From Ignavibacteriales bacterium (lineage in GTDB: Bacteria > Bacteroidota > Ignavibacteria > Ignavibacteriales > Ignavibacteriaceae): a stretch of DNA of 64,000 nucleotides. This document shows, piece by piece, positions 36,051 to 44,524 of this stretch (position 1 is the first letter of the stretch; every line of letters begins with the position of its first letter). Under the pieces are notes generated by a model. It ran no database searches and had not been told where the DNA came from. It worked only from the letters and a program-made list of their open reading frames with translations. The DNA lies in contig DPRR01000039.1 of assembly GCA_003538625.1 (NCBI GenBank), forward strand, positions 57,571-121,570, given 5' to 3'. The position numbers were made by a program, and so were the translations under genes.

Positions 36051-37166
36051 CTATTTGTTTTTATCTTCTCGTCCCAGCAGCTCGTCAAGTTTTTTAAATA
36101 GTTCCTCACCACGTAAGTTAGAAGCAATAATCTTCTTATCCTTGTCTAACAATACGTTAGCCGGAATTGAATTGATGCCATATAATTTTCCGGCTTTATT
36201 AGCCCAGCCTTTTAAATCCGAAATTTGCGTCCATGTCAGATTATCATCTTTAATTGCTTTTATCCACTTGTCGCGATTAGTATCAAATGAAACACCGAGA
36301 ACATCAAAACCTTTCATTCTATATTTTTGCCAGGCTTTTACAACATTGGGATTTTCAGCTCGACACGGGCCGCACCATGCAGCCCAGAAATCAACTAGCA
36401 ACACTTTACTTTTTAACGATGATAGAGAAATTGGTTTTCCAGTAGTGTCATTCAAAGTAAAATTTGGAGCTAACTGCCCAATCGCAACACTACGAAGTAC
36501 TTCTATGCGTTTTTGTATCGCTTTATAATATGTTGAAGCATTCAAGTTAGTGTCAAGAACTCCTAATAGATTTTCTAATTCAGACAAATCAAATTGCCAG
36601 GAATTCCGAGTGATCAAGTAAGGCGAAACGACAGTTTTATTATTTGACTTAACAAATGATATAAGTTGATCTTTTATTTCTTTATCAAGGTTCTCACTTA
36701 GTAAATCGTTTTTTTGCATCGCAACAGTGTCACCAATATCTTTTGCTGCCTTCCAATCTTTGTAAACATCCTCCATCCTTTTCATAGTTAAATCATTCAT
36801 AACCATATATTGCTTATAGATCTCATTTGTTGGCGATCCCAAAATTTTAGGCTTATCAACACTATCAGGGTAGATTTGCACATTTACCTCAGCATTCTCT
36901 AAGAAAAAAGGTACCGATACTTCATTTTCTTTTAATGTTAGATATCTCATTTCGGGCATATCCATTGATCCGATGAAATTAAATTTTCCATTTATCACCT
37001 TCGTAGAATCAAGTTTTTCCCAGCCATCTATTCCACGTGTTTGAAGGTAGATCATCACAGAATCATTACCCGCTATAGTCCCGCTGATTGTAAATTGATT
37101 TTTTTTACTTGTGCAGGATAATAGCAAGATGCTTACTAGTAATATCAGAATTATTTTATTCATCAT
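36051..37166 (-). CDS. TlpA-like thioredoxin lipoprotein with DUF4369 domain
   Basis: A 371-residue lipoprotein. Seen: signal with lipobox LLSC (Cys near 18), a DUF4369 beta-rich domain about 24-120, a helical linker, and a thioredoxin-like AhpC/TSA-Redoxin domain from about 230 with LLVDFWAAWCGPCRAENP carrying the CxxC active site near 260. It should reduce disulfides in the periplasm, as in cytochrome maturation or oxidative repair. This domain pair is very common in Bacteroidota and usually of unknown substrate. Single-gene unit. Confidence 0.92.
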   Translation of the reverse strand: MMNKIILILLVSILLLSCTSKKNQFTISGTIAGNDSVMIYLQTRGIDGWEKLDSTKVINGKFNFIGSMDMPEMRYLTLKENEVSVPFFLENAEVNVQIYPDSVDKPKILGSPTNEIYKQYMVMNDLTMKRMEDVYKDWKAAKDIGDTVAMQKNDLLSENLDKEIKDQLISFVKSNNKTVVSPYLITRNSWQFDLSELENLLGVLDTNLNASTYYKAIQKRIEVLRSVAIGQLAPNFTLNDTTGKPISLSSLKSKVLLVDFWAAWCGPCRAENPNVVKAWQKYRMKGFDVLGVSFDTNRDKWIKAIKDDNLTWTQISDLKGWANKAGKLYGINSIPANVLLDKDKKIIASNLRGEELFKKLDELLGREDKNK

Positions 37167-37342
37167 TTCAATCTTTCAATTTTTATTTTAATAAAGATAA
37201 ACCTTTTGCCAAAGAAAAAGAATTTTTCATTCTATATCAATTATAAATTATCCAAATTAGTAGATGAATCCTGTTATTTGTTTAATTGTTTAAAGTTATT
37301 CTATTAGATAAAACCTATCGTTCTTTAATCCTATTTAAAATG

Positions 37343-37374
37343 AAAAAGTCCCGATAAAAAAATCGGGACTTTTG
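37343..37374 (-). terminator. Terminator of the tRNA operon
   Basis: A strong hairpin, AAGTCCCGAT paired with ATCGGGACTT around an A-rich loop, immediately after tRNA-Glu; on the minus strand it is followed by TTTTTCATTTT. Confidence 0.85.
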
Positions 37375-37446
37375 TGACCCCAAGGGGATTTGAACCCCTG
37401 TTACAGCCGTGAAAGGGCTATGTCCTAACCACTAGACGATGGGGCC
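37375..37446 (-). tRNA. tRNA-Glu (anticodon TTC)
   Basis: Reads on the minus strand as a 72-nt cloverleaf: acceptor GGCCCCA with TGGGGTC, D-arm region TCGTCTAGTGGTTAGGAC, anticodon loop CTTTCAC with TTC, T-arm GGGGTTCAAATCCCC, discriminator A. The 3' CCA is not encoded. Last gene of the tRNA cluster. Confidence 0.95.
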
Positions 37447-37523
37447 GATCAAGTAAAAGGTTATATCGTTTATCTAAAAATGAAAATCTTTATTTTCTAA
37501 CTTTTCATCTTTAACTGTTATTG

Positions 37524-37598
37524 GGTGAGCGATGGGAATTGAACCCACGACCCCCAGGGCCACAACCTGGTGCTCTAACCAACTGAGCTACGCTCACC
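37524..37598 (-). tRNA. tRNA-His (anticodon GTG)
   Basis: Acceptor GTGAGCG/CGCTCAC with the extra G at position -1 facing C73, the identity mark of tRNA-His. Anticodon arm CCAGGTTGTGGCCCTGG region shows GTG; T-arm GTGGGTTCAATTCCCAT. CCA is not encoded. Confidence 0.95.
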
Positions 37599-37619
37599 AT
37601 ATAAAGAACAATTTTCTTC

Positions 37620-37713
37620 GTACGCCCGAGTGGACTCTCCCATTGGGATGGCTATGCCAGAACCACTATCCTTCAGCTTAGAAGGTTGATGTTCTATCCA
37701 ACTCATTGTCTTA
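37620..37713 (-). pseudogene. Decayed tRNA-Arg copy with a 23-bp insertion
   Basis: The stretch repeats the neighbouring tRNA-Arg: TACGCCCGAGTGGACTC (3' acceptor and T-arm), then 23 extra bases, then AACCACTATCCTTCAGCTTAG and the rest of the anticodon and D arms with scattered changes (AAGGTTGATGTTCTATCCAA). The 5' acceptor strand is lost (CTCATTGTC instead of GCTACGGGCG), so it cannot fold. Most likely a tandem duplicate that decayed. Confidence 0.75.
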
Positions 37714-37727
37714 CAAAATTTCAATTG

Positions 37728-37801
<74 letters not shown>

Positions 37802-37848
37802 TCAAAATACACAAAACTTAAATGGACAATTTTAATGAATAATTTTTG

Positions 37849-37923
37849 TCGGGGCGGCAGGATTCGAACCTGCGACCTCCTGCTCCCAAAGCAGGCGCGA
37901 TAACCGGACTACGCTACGCCCCG
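37849..37923 (-). tRNA. tRNA-Pro (anticodon TGG)
   Basis: 75 nt; acceptor CGGGGCG/CGCCCCG beginning with C as usual for bacterial tRNA-Pro, anticodon arm CTGCTTTGGGAGCAG with TGG, T-arm GCAGGTTCGAATCCTGC. First gene of the Pro-Arg-His-Glu tRNA cluster; CCA not encoded. Confidence 0.95.
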
Positions 37924-38040
37924 AAATACCATAATTCTTTAAAAACGAGGTGAAAATATATACGTTTATGTTCTAAAAAACAATTTTTTAGTACTAATAG
38001 AATCTTTAAATTGACATAATTAAAAATCAATTGTTTTGAA

Positions 38041-39255
38041 ATGAATTTCGCGTTTTTTATCTCAAGAAGATATATCCTTTCCAATAAAGACTCCAGATTA
38101 TTAAATCTCATTTCTGTTATCAGTATTGCCGGAATTGCTCTTGGGGTAGCAACACTGATTATTGCATTAAGTGTTCTTGATGGTTTTGAGAAAACTTTAA
38201 CTGAAAAGATTACAGATTTTGATTCGCATATAAAAATCCAGACCTACAAAGAAATATTACCCAACGCCGACAAATACATAGAGCAATTTAAAATTCAACT
38301 AAAAGATAACTTAGACTATATCTCCCCTTCAGTTTCTAAACTTGCAATAATTAGTGCAAAAAATCGTAAAGAAGGAATAAATATTAAGGGAATTATAGAA
38401 GAACAGGAGATCAAAAAAATTAAATCAAATCTTGTTGAAGGTTCATTTAATGTAGATACAGAAAATTCTTTAGTGATCGGCAAAACATTAGCCACAAAAC
38501 TGTTATTAAAAGTCGGAGATAGAGTTACGCTATTTGCATTAAAACATGATCAACTGCCATCTGCTGCTGATTTACCTAATATTAAAAAGTTTATTGTTAC
38601 AGGAATTTTTGAAAGCGGCATGGCTGAGTATGATAATCTTATTGGTTATACAGGAATTAAAACTGCCCAAAATTTATTTTCAATGCATGATGAAATAAAT
38701 GGAATTGATATAAAACTTAAATCTGTTGAAAAGATAGACAGCTTATCCAGCTTAATAAGAAAAGAATTAAGATATCCATACTATGCAAGAACAATATTTG
38801 AAATACACAGAAATATTTTTTCCTGGATAGATCTTCAGAAAAAACCAATTCCCATTGTACTTGGTTTAATAATAATTGTTGCAGTATTTAACATTATAAG
38901 TGCATTGTTAATGCTGGTGCTTGAAAAAACAAATTCAATCGGAATACTGAAATCTTTAGGAGCTAAGGGAAAAGAAATTATAAAAATTTTTGTTTATCAG
39001 GGTATCTATTTATCATTTATAGGTATTGTTTCCGGAAATATTCTTGCATGGCTTTTAATGTCAATTCAATTAAAGTTTGATATAATAAAGGTTCCATCAA
39101 GCGTGTACTTTGTAACAAAAGTGCCGATCGAAATGAGTCTTTATATTTTTCTGTTAATTTCCGCTGTTACTTTTATTTTAGCTTTGCTTTCCGCAATCGT
39201 ACCGAGTTATTTTGCTTCAAGAATTAATCCCGTTACAGCTCTGAGGTTTGATTAA
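38041..39255 (+). CDS. lolC: Lipoprotein-releasing ABC transporter permease (LolC/E type)
   Basis: A 404-residue FtsX-type permease of the Lol system, which extracts mature lipoproteins from the inner membrane. Seen: N-terminal span near 24-48 (SVISIAGIALGVATLIIALS), a periplasmic MacB-like domain about 55-260, and three C-terminal spans about 272-295, 320-345 and 368-390. It is followed by a paralogous permease and the ATPase in the order lolC-lolE-lolD. The ATG of the next gene overlaps this stop by one base. LolC/LolE naming is by order only. Confidence 0.9.
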   Translation: MNFAFFISRRYILSNKDSRLLNLISVISIAGIALGVATLIIALSVLDGFEKTLTEKITDFDSHIKIQTYKEILPNADKYIEQFKIQLKDNLDYISPSVSKLAIISAKNRKEGINIKGIIEEQEIKKIKSNLVEGSFNVDTENSLVIGKTLATKLLLKVGDRVTLFALKHDQLPSAADLPNIKKFIVTGIFESGMAEYDNLIGYTGIKTAQNLFSMHDEINGIDIKLKSVEKIDSLSSLIRKELRYPYYARTIFEIHRNIFSWIDLQKKPIPIVLGLIIIVAVFNIISALLMLVLEKTNSIGILKSLGAKGKEIIKIFVYQGIYLSFIGIVSGNILAWLLMSIQLKFDIIKVPSSVYFVTKVPIEMSLYIFLLISAVTFILALLSAIVPSYFASRINPVTALRFD

Positions 39256-40487
39256 TGAGTTACGAAAAATTTATCGCAAAAAGATATTTGTTATCAAAAC
39301 ATAAGATTAATTTTATAACGATTATTTCATTTATATCTATTACCGGGATTACAATTGGAGTTGCTGCTCTGATCGTGGTACTTTCTGTATTTAATGGTTT
39401 TGGCAGTTTGGTCACTTCTTTCTTAATGAATTTTGATCCGCATTTAAGAGTTGAATATAAAGTTGATAATTCTAACGCTGATCATGAAAATGTTTTAGCT
39501 GTCCTAAAAGAAACTCCTGATTTAAAATCATTTGCACCTTTTGTTAGTGGTAAAGTTCTGGCATTTAATGGCGGTATCACCCAGGTAATCTCCCTTAAAG
39601 GGATTGATTTGAAGAATGCTGAGAAAATATATAACATAAAAGAAAATATTTTATTCGGAAGCAGTAATTTAAATGAAACTGACAACACCCCCGGTATTTT
39701 AATAGGTTTAAGATTAGCAGATCACTTACAGGTTCTTGTTGATGATACTCTTACAATTATTTCACCTGCAGGGATTGAAAATGTTATAGCTCAGTTTGGA
39801 ATGCCAAACACTCAGCAATTTATAGTGCGTGGAATCTTTAGTTCTCGAAATAATGATTATGATGAGAGTTTAACATTTACTTCTCTTGATGAAGCACAGT
39901 ACTTACTTGGATTTAAAGATAGTTATCAGGGTTATGAAATTAAGCTAAACCATTCTGATAATTCATTCAAAGCGAAAGATTTTCTTGAATCAAAACTTGA
40001 CTCCAAAACTTTCGAGATAAATACCTGGTACGACTTTCACAGAGAACTATATTCTGTAATGCAGATCGAAAGATGGGTTGCGTACATTTTACTTTCACTG
40101 ATTATTGCCGTAGCAACGTTCAATATTCTTGGATCACTTTCAATGTCAGTTATCGAAAAGAAAAGAGATATTGGAATTTTGAGATCAATGGGTTCAAAAG
40201 AAAAATCAATTTTAAAAATATTTATGTATGAAGGATTAATGATTGGATTGATTGGCACGGGATTAGGCGTATTGCTGGGATATTTTATTTGTTTTCTTCA
40301 AATACAATACAACATCTATCCTCTCGACCCGACTCAATACAAAATTAATTCACTGCCACTGGAAATAAGGTTTTGGGATTTCATTTTTATAGCAGGTGCT
40401 TCATTATTTCTTTCATTCATTGCATCACTTATTCCTGCAAAAAGAGCCTCAAAAGTTGATGCCTTACAAGCAATTAAATGGGAATAG
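39255..40487 (+). CDS. lolE: Lipoprotein-releasing ABC transporter permease (second, LolE/C type)
   Basis: A 410-residue paralogue of the preceding permease with the same layout: span near 22-45 (ISITGITIGVAALIVVLSVF), periplasmic domain, three C-terminal spans including the conserved VIEKKRDIGILRSMGS loop that contacts the ATPase. The two permeases are expected to form a heterodimer with LolD. Begins in a TAATG overlap, so it is translationally coupled. Confidence 0.9.
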   Translation: MSYEKFIAKRYLLSKHKINFITIISFISITGITIGVAALIVVLSVFNGFGSLVTSFLMNFDPHLRVEYKVDNSNADHENVLAVLKETPDLKSFAPFVSGKVLAFNGGITQVISLKGIDLKNAEKIYNIKENILFGSSNLNETDNTPGILIGLRLADHLQVLVDDTLTIISPAGIENVIAQFGMPNTQQFIVRGIFSSRNNDYDESLTFTSLDEAQYLLGFKDSYQGYEIKLNHSDNSFKAKDFLESKLDSKTFEINTWYDFHRELYSVMQIERWVAYILLSLIIAVATFNILGSLSMSVIEKKRDIGILRSMGSKEKSILKIFMYEGLMIGLIGTGLGVLLGYFICFLQIQYNIYPLDPTQYKINSLPLEIRFWDFIFIAGASLFLSFIASLIPAKRASKVDALQAIKWE

Positions 40488-40489
40488 AA

Positions 40490-41173
40490 ATGAGTATAAT
40501 TTTATCATCAGAAAATATTACTAAGTCGTATCAATCCACTAAAAAAAATAAGCTTGAAGTTTTGAAATCAATTTCATTTGAAATTGAGGCGAACAAAATT
40601 TCTGTTATTGTTGGTGCTTCCGGTGCGGGTAAATCTACTTTACTCCATTTGCTTGGTGGATTGGATAGACCCGACAGCGGTAAAGTATTTTATGAGCAGA
40701 AAAATATTTTTGATTTTAATAATGATAAACTTGCCAAATTCAGAAATGAAAATATGGGCTTCGTTTTTCAGTTTCATCATCTGCTGCCTGAATTTACAGC
40801 AATAGAAAATGTATCTATTCCACAGATGATAAAAGGTGTTAGTTTAAAATCTGCCTCTGAAAATTCATTAAGACTTTTAGAAATTGTCGGATTAAAAGAT
40901 CGTGCGGATCACAAACCGGCAGAACTTTCCGGTGGCGAGCAGCAAAGAGTTGCAGTGGCAAGAGCATTGGCAAACGATCCTAAAATAATATTTGCAGATG
41001 AACCAACAGGTAATCTTGATTCTGCTAATAGTGAATCAATTCATAAACTGCTATTTGATCTGCGTGATAATTTTAGGAAAACATTTGTTATCGTAACGCA
41101 CAATCCTGAGTTAATGAAACTTGCGGATGTGATTCATGAAATTAAGGATGGGGTTATCAGACAGAATAAGTGA
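40490..41173 (+). CDS. lolD: Lipoprotein-releasing ABC transporter ATPase
   Basis: A 227-residue ABC ATPase of the LolD/MacB/FtsE group. Seen: Walker A GASGAGKST near 41-49, signature LSGGEQQRVAVARAL near 142, Walker B IIFADEPTGNLDS, and the switch histidine in VIVTHNPEL. An ATG at 40478 is possible, but 40490 fits the family start. Third gene of the Lol operon. Confidence 0.93.
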   Translation: MSIILSSENITKSYQSTKKNKLEVLKSISFEIEANKISVIVGASGAGKSTLLHLLGGLDRPDSGKVFYEQKNIFDFNNDKLAKFRNENMGFVFQFHHLLPEFTAIENVSIPQMIKGVSLKSASENSLRLLEIVGLKDRADHKPAELSGGEQQRVAVARALANDPKIIFADEPTGNLDSANSESIHKLLFDLRDNFRKTFVIVTHNPELMKLADVIHEIKDGVIRQNK

Positions 41174-41198
41174 TTATATGAATGACGGTTAGTTTTAA

Positions 41199-41579
41199 TC
41201 AATCATTAAACCTAATCTTTTTGATAATTAAATATGCAATTATAAACAGTGTACCAAGTATTGTGTCGATAAGTCCGACTACCAAAACAGGGACTGCAAC
41301 TCTGGTTTGCAAAAATAAAATTATCACAGCAACTCCATAGCTAAATTTTTCTACAATTGCTGCAAGCATTAGCAATTTATATTTAAATGGATCTCTTGAG
41401 ATTATTAAGAAAACAATTTGCCATGCAACTGCAACTCCAATAAAACCGTAATAATATTCCGGATGATTTATTGGTGGCGGGTAATCAATTCCATTTTGCA
41501 CTTCAAGAAAATATTGTGGAAGTAAAATTAAAAGGCCGTATATCCCGGCAATTAAGTATATCCATTTTGCAAATTTCAT
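41199..41579 (-). CDS. Small four-span membrane protein, unknown function
   Basis: A 126-residue protein with about four hydrophobic spans (5-22, 45-60, 68-88, 95-118) and few charged residues outside loops. I do not recognise a named family, though similar small four-span proteins are common in Bacteroidota. The region between spans 1 and 2 holds a conserved-looking YYYGFIGVAVAWQ stretch. Convergent with lolD. Existence is well supported by length and membrane pattern; function unknown. Confidence 0.65.
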   Translation of the reverse strand: MKFAKWIYLIAGIYGLLILLPQYFLEVQNGIDYPPPINHPEYYYGFIGVAVAWQIVFLIISRDPFKYKLLMLAAIVEKFSYGVAVIILFLQTRVAVPVLVVGLIDTILGTLFIIAYLIIKKIRFND

Positions 41580-41684
41580 ATAATCACCTTTAATGATTTA
41601 ATATATTTTGGTAATGAATTTTTTATATACGTAAGAAACTTTTATTACGAAGATAACTAAGATTTAAAACCACTCCCTTTTTTT

Positions 41685-41707
41685 CCCTCTCCTTAGTAAG
41701 GAGAGGG
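41685..41707. repeat. Palindrome CCCTCTCCTT/AAGGAGAGGG
   Basis: A perfect 10-bp inverted repeat with a 3-base loop, 20 bp past the pepA stop. It has no T-tract on the side where pepA transcription would need one, so it looks more like a dispersed palindromic repeat than an intrinsic terminator. Confidence 0.5.
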
Positions 41708-41726
41708 ATTAAGGGTGAGGTTAATT

Positions 41727-43247
41727 TTAAACTTTATGAGAGAGATAATCAAACAGTAGTCTTACACCAAAACCCGTCATATATTTTTTGGTGTAACTTC
41801 TTGATGAGTTATTCATTGCAGGACCCGCGATATCCAAATGAGTCCAGGGAATATTTTTATCAACAAAATGTTCTAGGAATTTAGCAGCTGTAATTGCGCC
41901 GCCCCACCTGCTGCTGCCAAGATTTGCAACATCCGCAAGTTCGCTTTTAATCAATTCATTGTAATCATCCCACATAGGCAGGCGCCATACACGATCGTAA
42001 GTAGCCATACCGCTTGCGTATAGGTTTTCAGCCATTGTCTCATTCTTAGTAAACATTCCTGCAACAAACTCACCTAGTGCAACAACACAAGCGCCTGTAA
42101 GCGTAGCAAGATCAATTATCTGATCAGGCTTTAATTGAGATGCATAGTGAAGCGCGTCAGCAAGAACAACTCTGCCTTCAGCATCAGTATCCTCAATTTC
42201 AACAGTTTTGCCGTTAGATATTTTAATTATATCTCCGGGTTTTATAGATTCACCTGATACCATATTTTCTGCGGCAGGAATTATTCCGTACAAATGAACA
42301 GGCAAATTATTTTTAGCTGCAGCAATAAGAGTTCCAACAACAACAGCCGCACCGGACATATCAGCTTTCATTTCGCCCATATTTTTAGGGGGTTTGAGTG
42401 ATATGCCGCCGGTATCAAAAGTAATTCCCTTTCCAACTAGTGCTATCGTTTTAGCTTTATTCTTTTTATTCTTTTTCAATTTTACAGATGGCTTGTATTC
42501 AAGTATTATAAATCTTGGTTTATTAATGCTTCCCTGCCCAATTGCAATCAAACCGCCCATTTTTCTTTTTTGAATTTCTCTATCACCAAACACGGTGAAT
42601 TTTATCCCGAACGGTTTAACTTCGCTTACAATTCTTGAAGCAAAAAGTTCAGGTGTAAGATTGTTGCTTGGTTCGTTTTGCAAATCTCTGGTAAGTGTAA
42701 CAGAGGTAATTAATTTTTCGGCGGTAATGACAGCACTTTTTAATTTCTTCTCATTATCAGAGTAGAAGAAGACATCAAGAACCTTATGCTTGCTTTTTTT
42801 TGATTTATATTTTTGAAACGAATAGTTACCGAGTAAAATACCTTCGGCAAAAGTTTGATAATAATATTCCTCAGATTCAAAATACTTTTTTACTGCTGAG
42901 TATGCCGGAATAAATATATGCAGGTTTTTGGTAACCTCATTCTGTATACTCATTATGAATTCGGCAAGATGATTTCTAAAATAATCCGCATCAAATTTTG
43001 AATCAAGTTTTACACGGGACAAGATTAACGCATCGGGTTTGCCAGTGGGTTTTGTAACTCTTATCACTCCGCCATCGCCGGATAAGAAATTTTGTTTCTG
43101 CAGTTCGGAAAATTTTATATTAAATATTTTTTCAAGATTCGGTAAACTTTTTTCCAGTTTCTTATCATCTATCAGGTACTTTAGACTGATAGATAAAGGT
43201 TGATATGATATTTTAGAACCGCCCGGAATAAGATTTATTTTGTACAT
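41727..43247 (-). CDS. pepA: Leucyl aminopeptidase (M17)
   Basis: A 506-residue cytosol aminopeptidase that removes N-terminal residues from peptides using two metal ions, as a hexamer. Seen: the metal- and substrate-binding motifs GKGITFDTGGISLKP and MKADMSGAA, the signature DTDAEGRVVLADAL, and the ITAAKFLEHFV region. First position of the usual NTDAEGR signature is Asp here. N-terminal M17 domain about 1-165. 11 bp after nrnA, so co-transcribed. Confidence 0.94.
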   Translation of the reverse strand: MYKINLIPGGSKISYQPLSISLKYLIDDKKLEKSLPNLEKIFNIKFSELQKQNFLSGDGGVIRVTKPTGKPDALILSRVKLDSKFDADYFRNHLAEFIMSIQNEVTKNLHIFIPAYSAVKKYFESEEYYYQTFAEGILLGNYSFQKYKSKKSKHKVLDVFFYSDNEKKLKSAVITAEKLITSVTLTRDLQNEPSNNLTPELFASRIVSEVKPFGIKFTVFGDREIQKRKMGGLIAIGQGSINKPRFIILEYKPSVKLKKNKKNKAKTIALVGKGITFDTGGISLKPPKNMGEMKADMSGAAVVVGTLIAAAKNNLPVHLYGIIPAAENMVSGESIKPGDIIKISNGKTVEIEDTDAEGRVVLADALHYASQLKPDQIIDLATLTGACVVALGEFVAGMFTKNETMAENLYASGMATYDRVWRLPMWDDYNELIKSELADVANLGSSRWGGAITAAKFLEHFVDKNIPWTHLDIAGPAMNNSSRSYTKKYMTGFGVRLLFDYLSHKV

Positions 43248-43258
43248 AAAGTCTGCCT

Positions 43259-44245
43259 TTAATTATTAAGATAAAGTTCTGCTTTTGAAAGGATTACAGG
43301 AATCATTTTCTGCATATTATTTGTAAAGAATCTTGCACCAGCAGCATTATTATGCCCGCCTCCTCCAAATTCATTTGCGAGTTTGTTAACAGCAATATTT
43401 CCTTTTGAACGGAAACTAACTTTGAAACCGTTTTTTAGTTCTATAAATAAAATTCCAAGTACCACATTTTCAATTGATAGATTATAGTTAACAAAATTTT
43501 CCGTATCGCTTTCTATAGCGCCAAGTTCTTCAAAATCTTTTTGAGTTATTGTCATGTAACCTATTTTATTATCAGCTAAAAGATTGATTGAATTTAACGC
43601 CCTACCGAGTAATTTAATTTTACTGAATTTACTTTGATCATAAAGTTTATCATACACCTGTTCAGGATTTACACCAAGTTTTAAAAGATCCGAAATTATA
43701 TTATGTACTTCAGCCGTTGTTCTATCAAAGCGGAATGACCCTGTATCAGTCATTATCGCTGCATAAATTGCTTCAGCAATCTTAAAATCCATTTCAATAA
43801 TTTTTGTCAGATTAATAAAATTATAAATTATATGCCCTGTAGCGCAATATTCCGTATCAATAAATTGATAATCTACAAACTCTTCAGGGTCCTGATGATG
43901 ATCGATACAGATTTTTAATTTATTTGATTTACGAAATCCCTGCTCCATTCTAACTATTCTATCAGCACGATTAAAATCCAGAGCAACCAGAACATCAACC
44001 TCGTTAAAAATATTTTTGTGAATTTCTTCATCAAAATTTTGGATTACATTTTCTTTGTTAAAGAATTCCATATTGTATGGCAAAGTGCTGTTATTTATGA
44101 TATAAGCTTTCTTATCAAGTTTTTTTAACAAATAATAAAAAGCCATTTCGGATCCAATCGCATCAGCATCGGGGTTAACATGCGTTGTTAATAGAAAAGA
44201 TGAATTATCTAGTATTATATTTTTTAGTTTTTCAAAATCAATCAT
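43259..44245 (-). CDS. nrnA: DHH/DHHA1 phosphoesterase (NrnA-like oligoribonuclease/pAp phosphatase)
   Basis: A 328-residue DHH phosphoesterase. Seen: TTHVNPDADAIGSE near 19-32, ALDFNRADR, IDHHQDP (the DHH motif), MTDTGSFRFDRT, and the C-terminal DHHA1 motif EFGGGGHNNAAGA near 292. All four metal motifs are present. Such proteins degrade nano-RNAs and 3',5'-pAp; single-chain length rules out RecJ. It leads the nrnA-pepA unit. Confidence 0.92.
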   Translation of the reverse strand: MIDFEKLKNIILDNSSFLLTTHVNPDADAIGSEMAFYYLLKKLDKKAYIINNSTLPYNMEFFNKENVIQNFDEEIHKNIFNEVDVLVALDFNRADRIVRMEQGFRKSNKLKICIDHHQDPEEFVDYQFIDTEYCATGHIIYNFINLTKIIEMDFKIAEAIYAAIMTDTGSFRFDRTTAEVHNIISDLLKLGVNPEQVYDKLYDQSKFSKIKLLGRALNSINLLADNKIGYMTITQKDFEELGAIESDTENFVNYNLSIENVVLGILFIELKNGFKVSFRSKGNIAVNKLANEFGGGGHNNAAGARFFTNNMQKMIPVILSKAELYLNN

Positions 44246-44298
44246 GAATTATAAATGGTTTAATTTTTTTTCGTCATTTCTATCCTAATCGATTTCTT

Positions 44299-44372
44299 CA
44301 TTGCGAATCAGTATCTGAATTAAGCAATCTAAAGATTTTGTCAGATTGCTTCGGGCTAATGCCCTCGCAATG
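44299..44372. repeat. CATTGCGA...TCGCAATG palindromic repeat, copy 2
   Basis: Outer arms CATTGCGA and TCGCAATG, inner arms GCAATCT and AGATTGC, together a 74-bp nested hairpin in the gap between nrnA and korB. Shares its left end with the element at 24415. The remaining part of this 280-bp gap holds only the terminator at 44463 and no gene. Confidence 0.6.
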
Positions 44373-44462
44373 ACTGTCAGATAATTACTTTGACCAATAA
44401 AGGAAAAGACTTTTTGATACCTAAAATAACAGCTCTAACTTTTTATAATATCAAATAGAAAT

Positions 44463-44485
44463 GGGCTTGAAGTTATTTCAAGCCC
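44463..44485 (-). terminator. Hairpin terminator after korB
   Basis: GGGCTTGAA paired with TTCAAGCCC around a 5-base loop, about 40 bp past the korB stop. On the minus strand it is followed by ATTTCTATTTG, T-rich but not a perfect tract. Confidence 0.65.
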
Positions 44486-44524
44486 ACAAAAAATTACTAA
44501 ATAGTTTTAGTCATATTTTTTTAA

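Noticed and set aside
37620..37713. Second functional tRNA-Arg
   Set aside because: The 5' acceptor strand is gone and a 23-bp insert breaks the T-arm to variable-loop region; it cannot form a cloverleaf.
41685..41707. Hairpin as terminator for pepA
   Set aside because: On the minus strand it is followed by A residues, not T; the T-run is on the wrong side.
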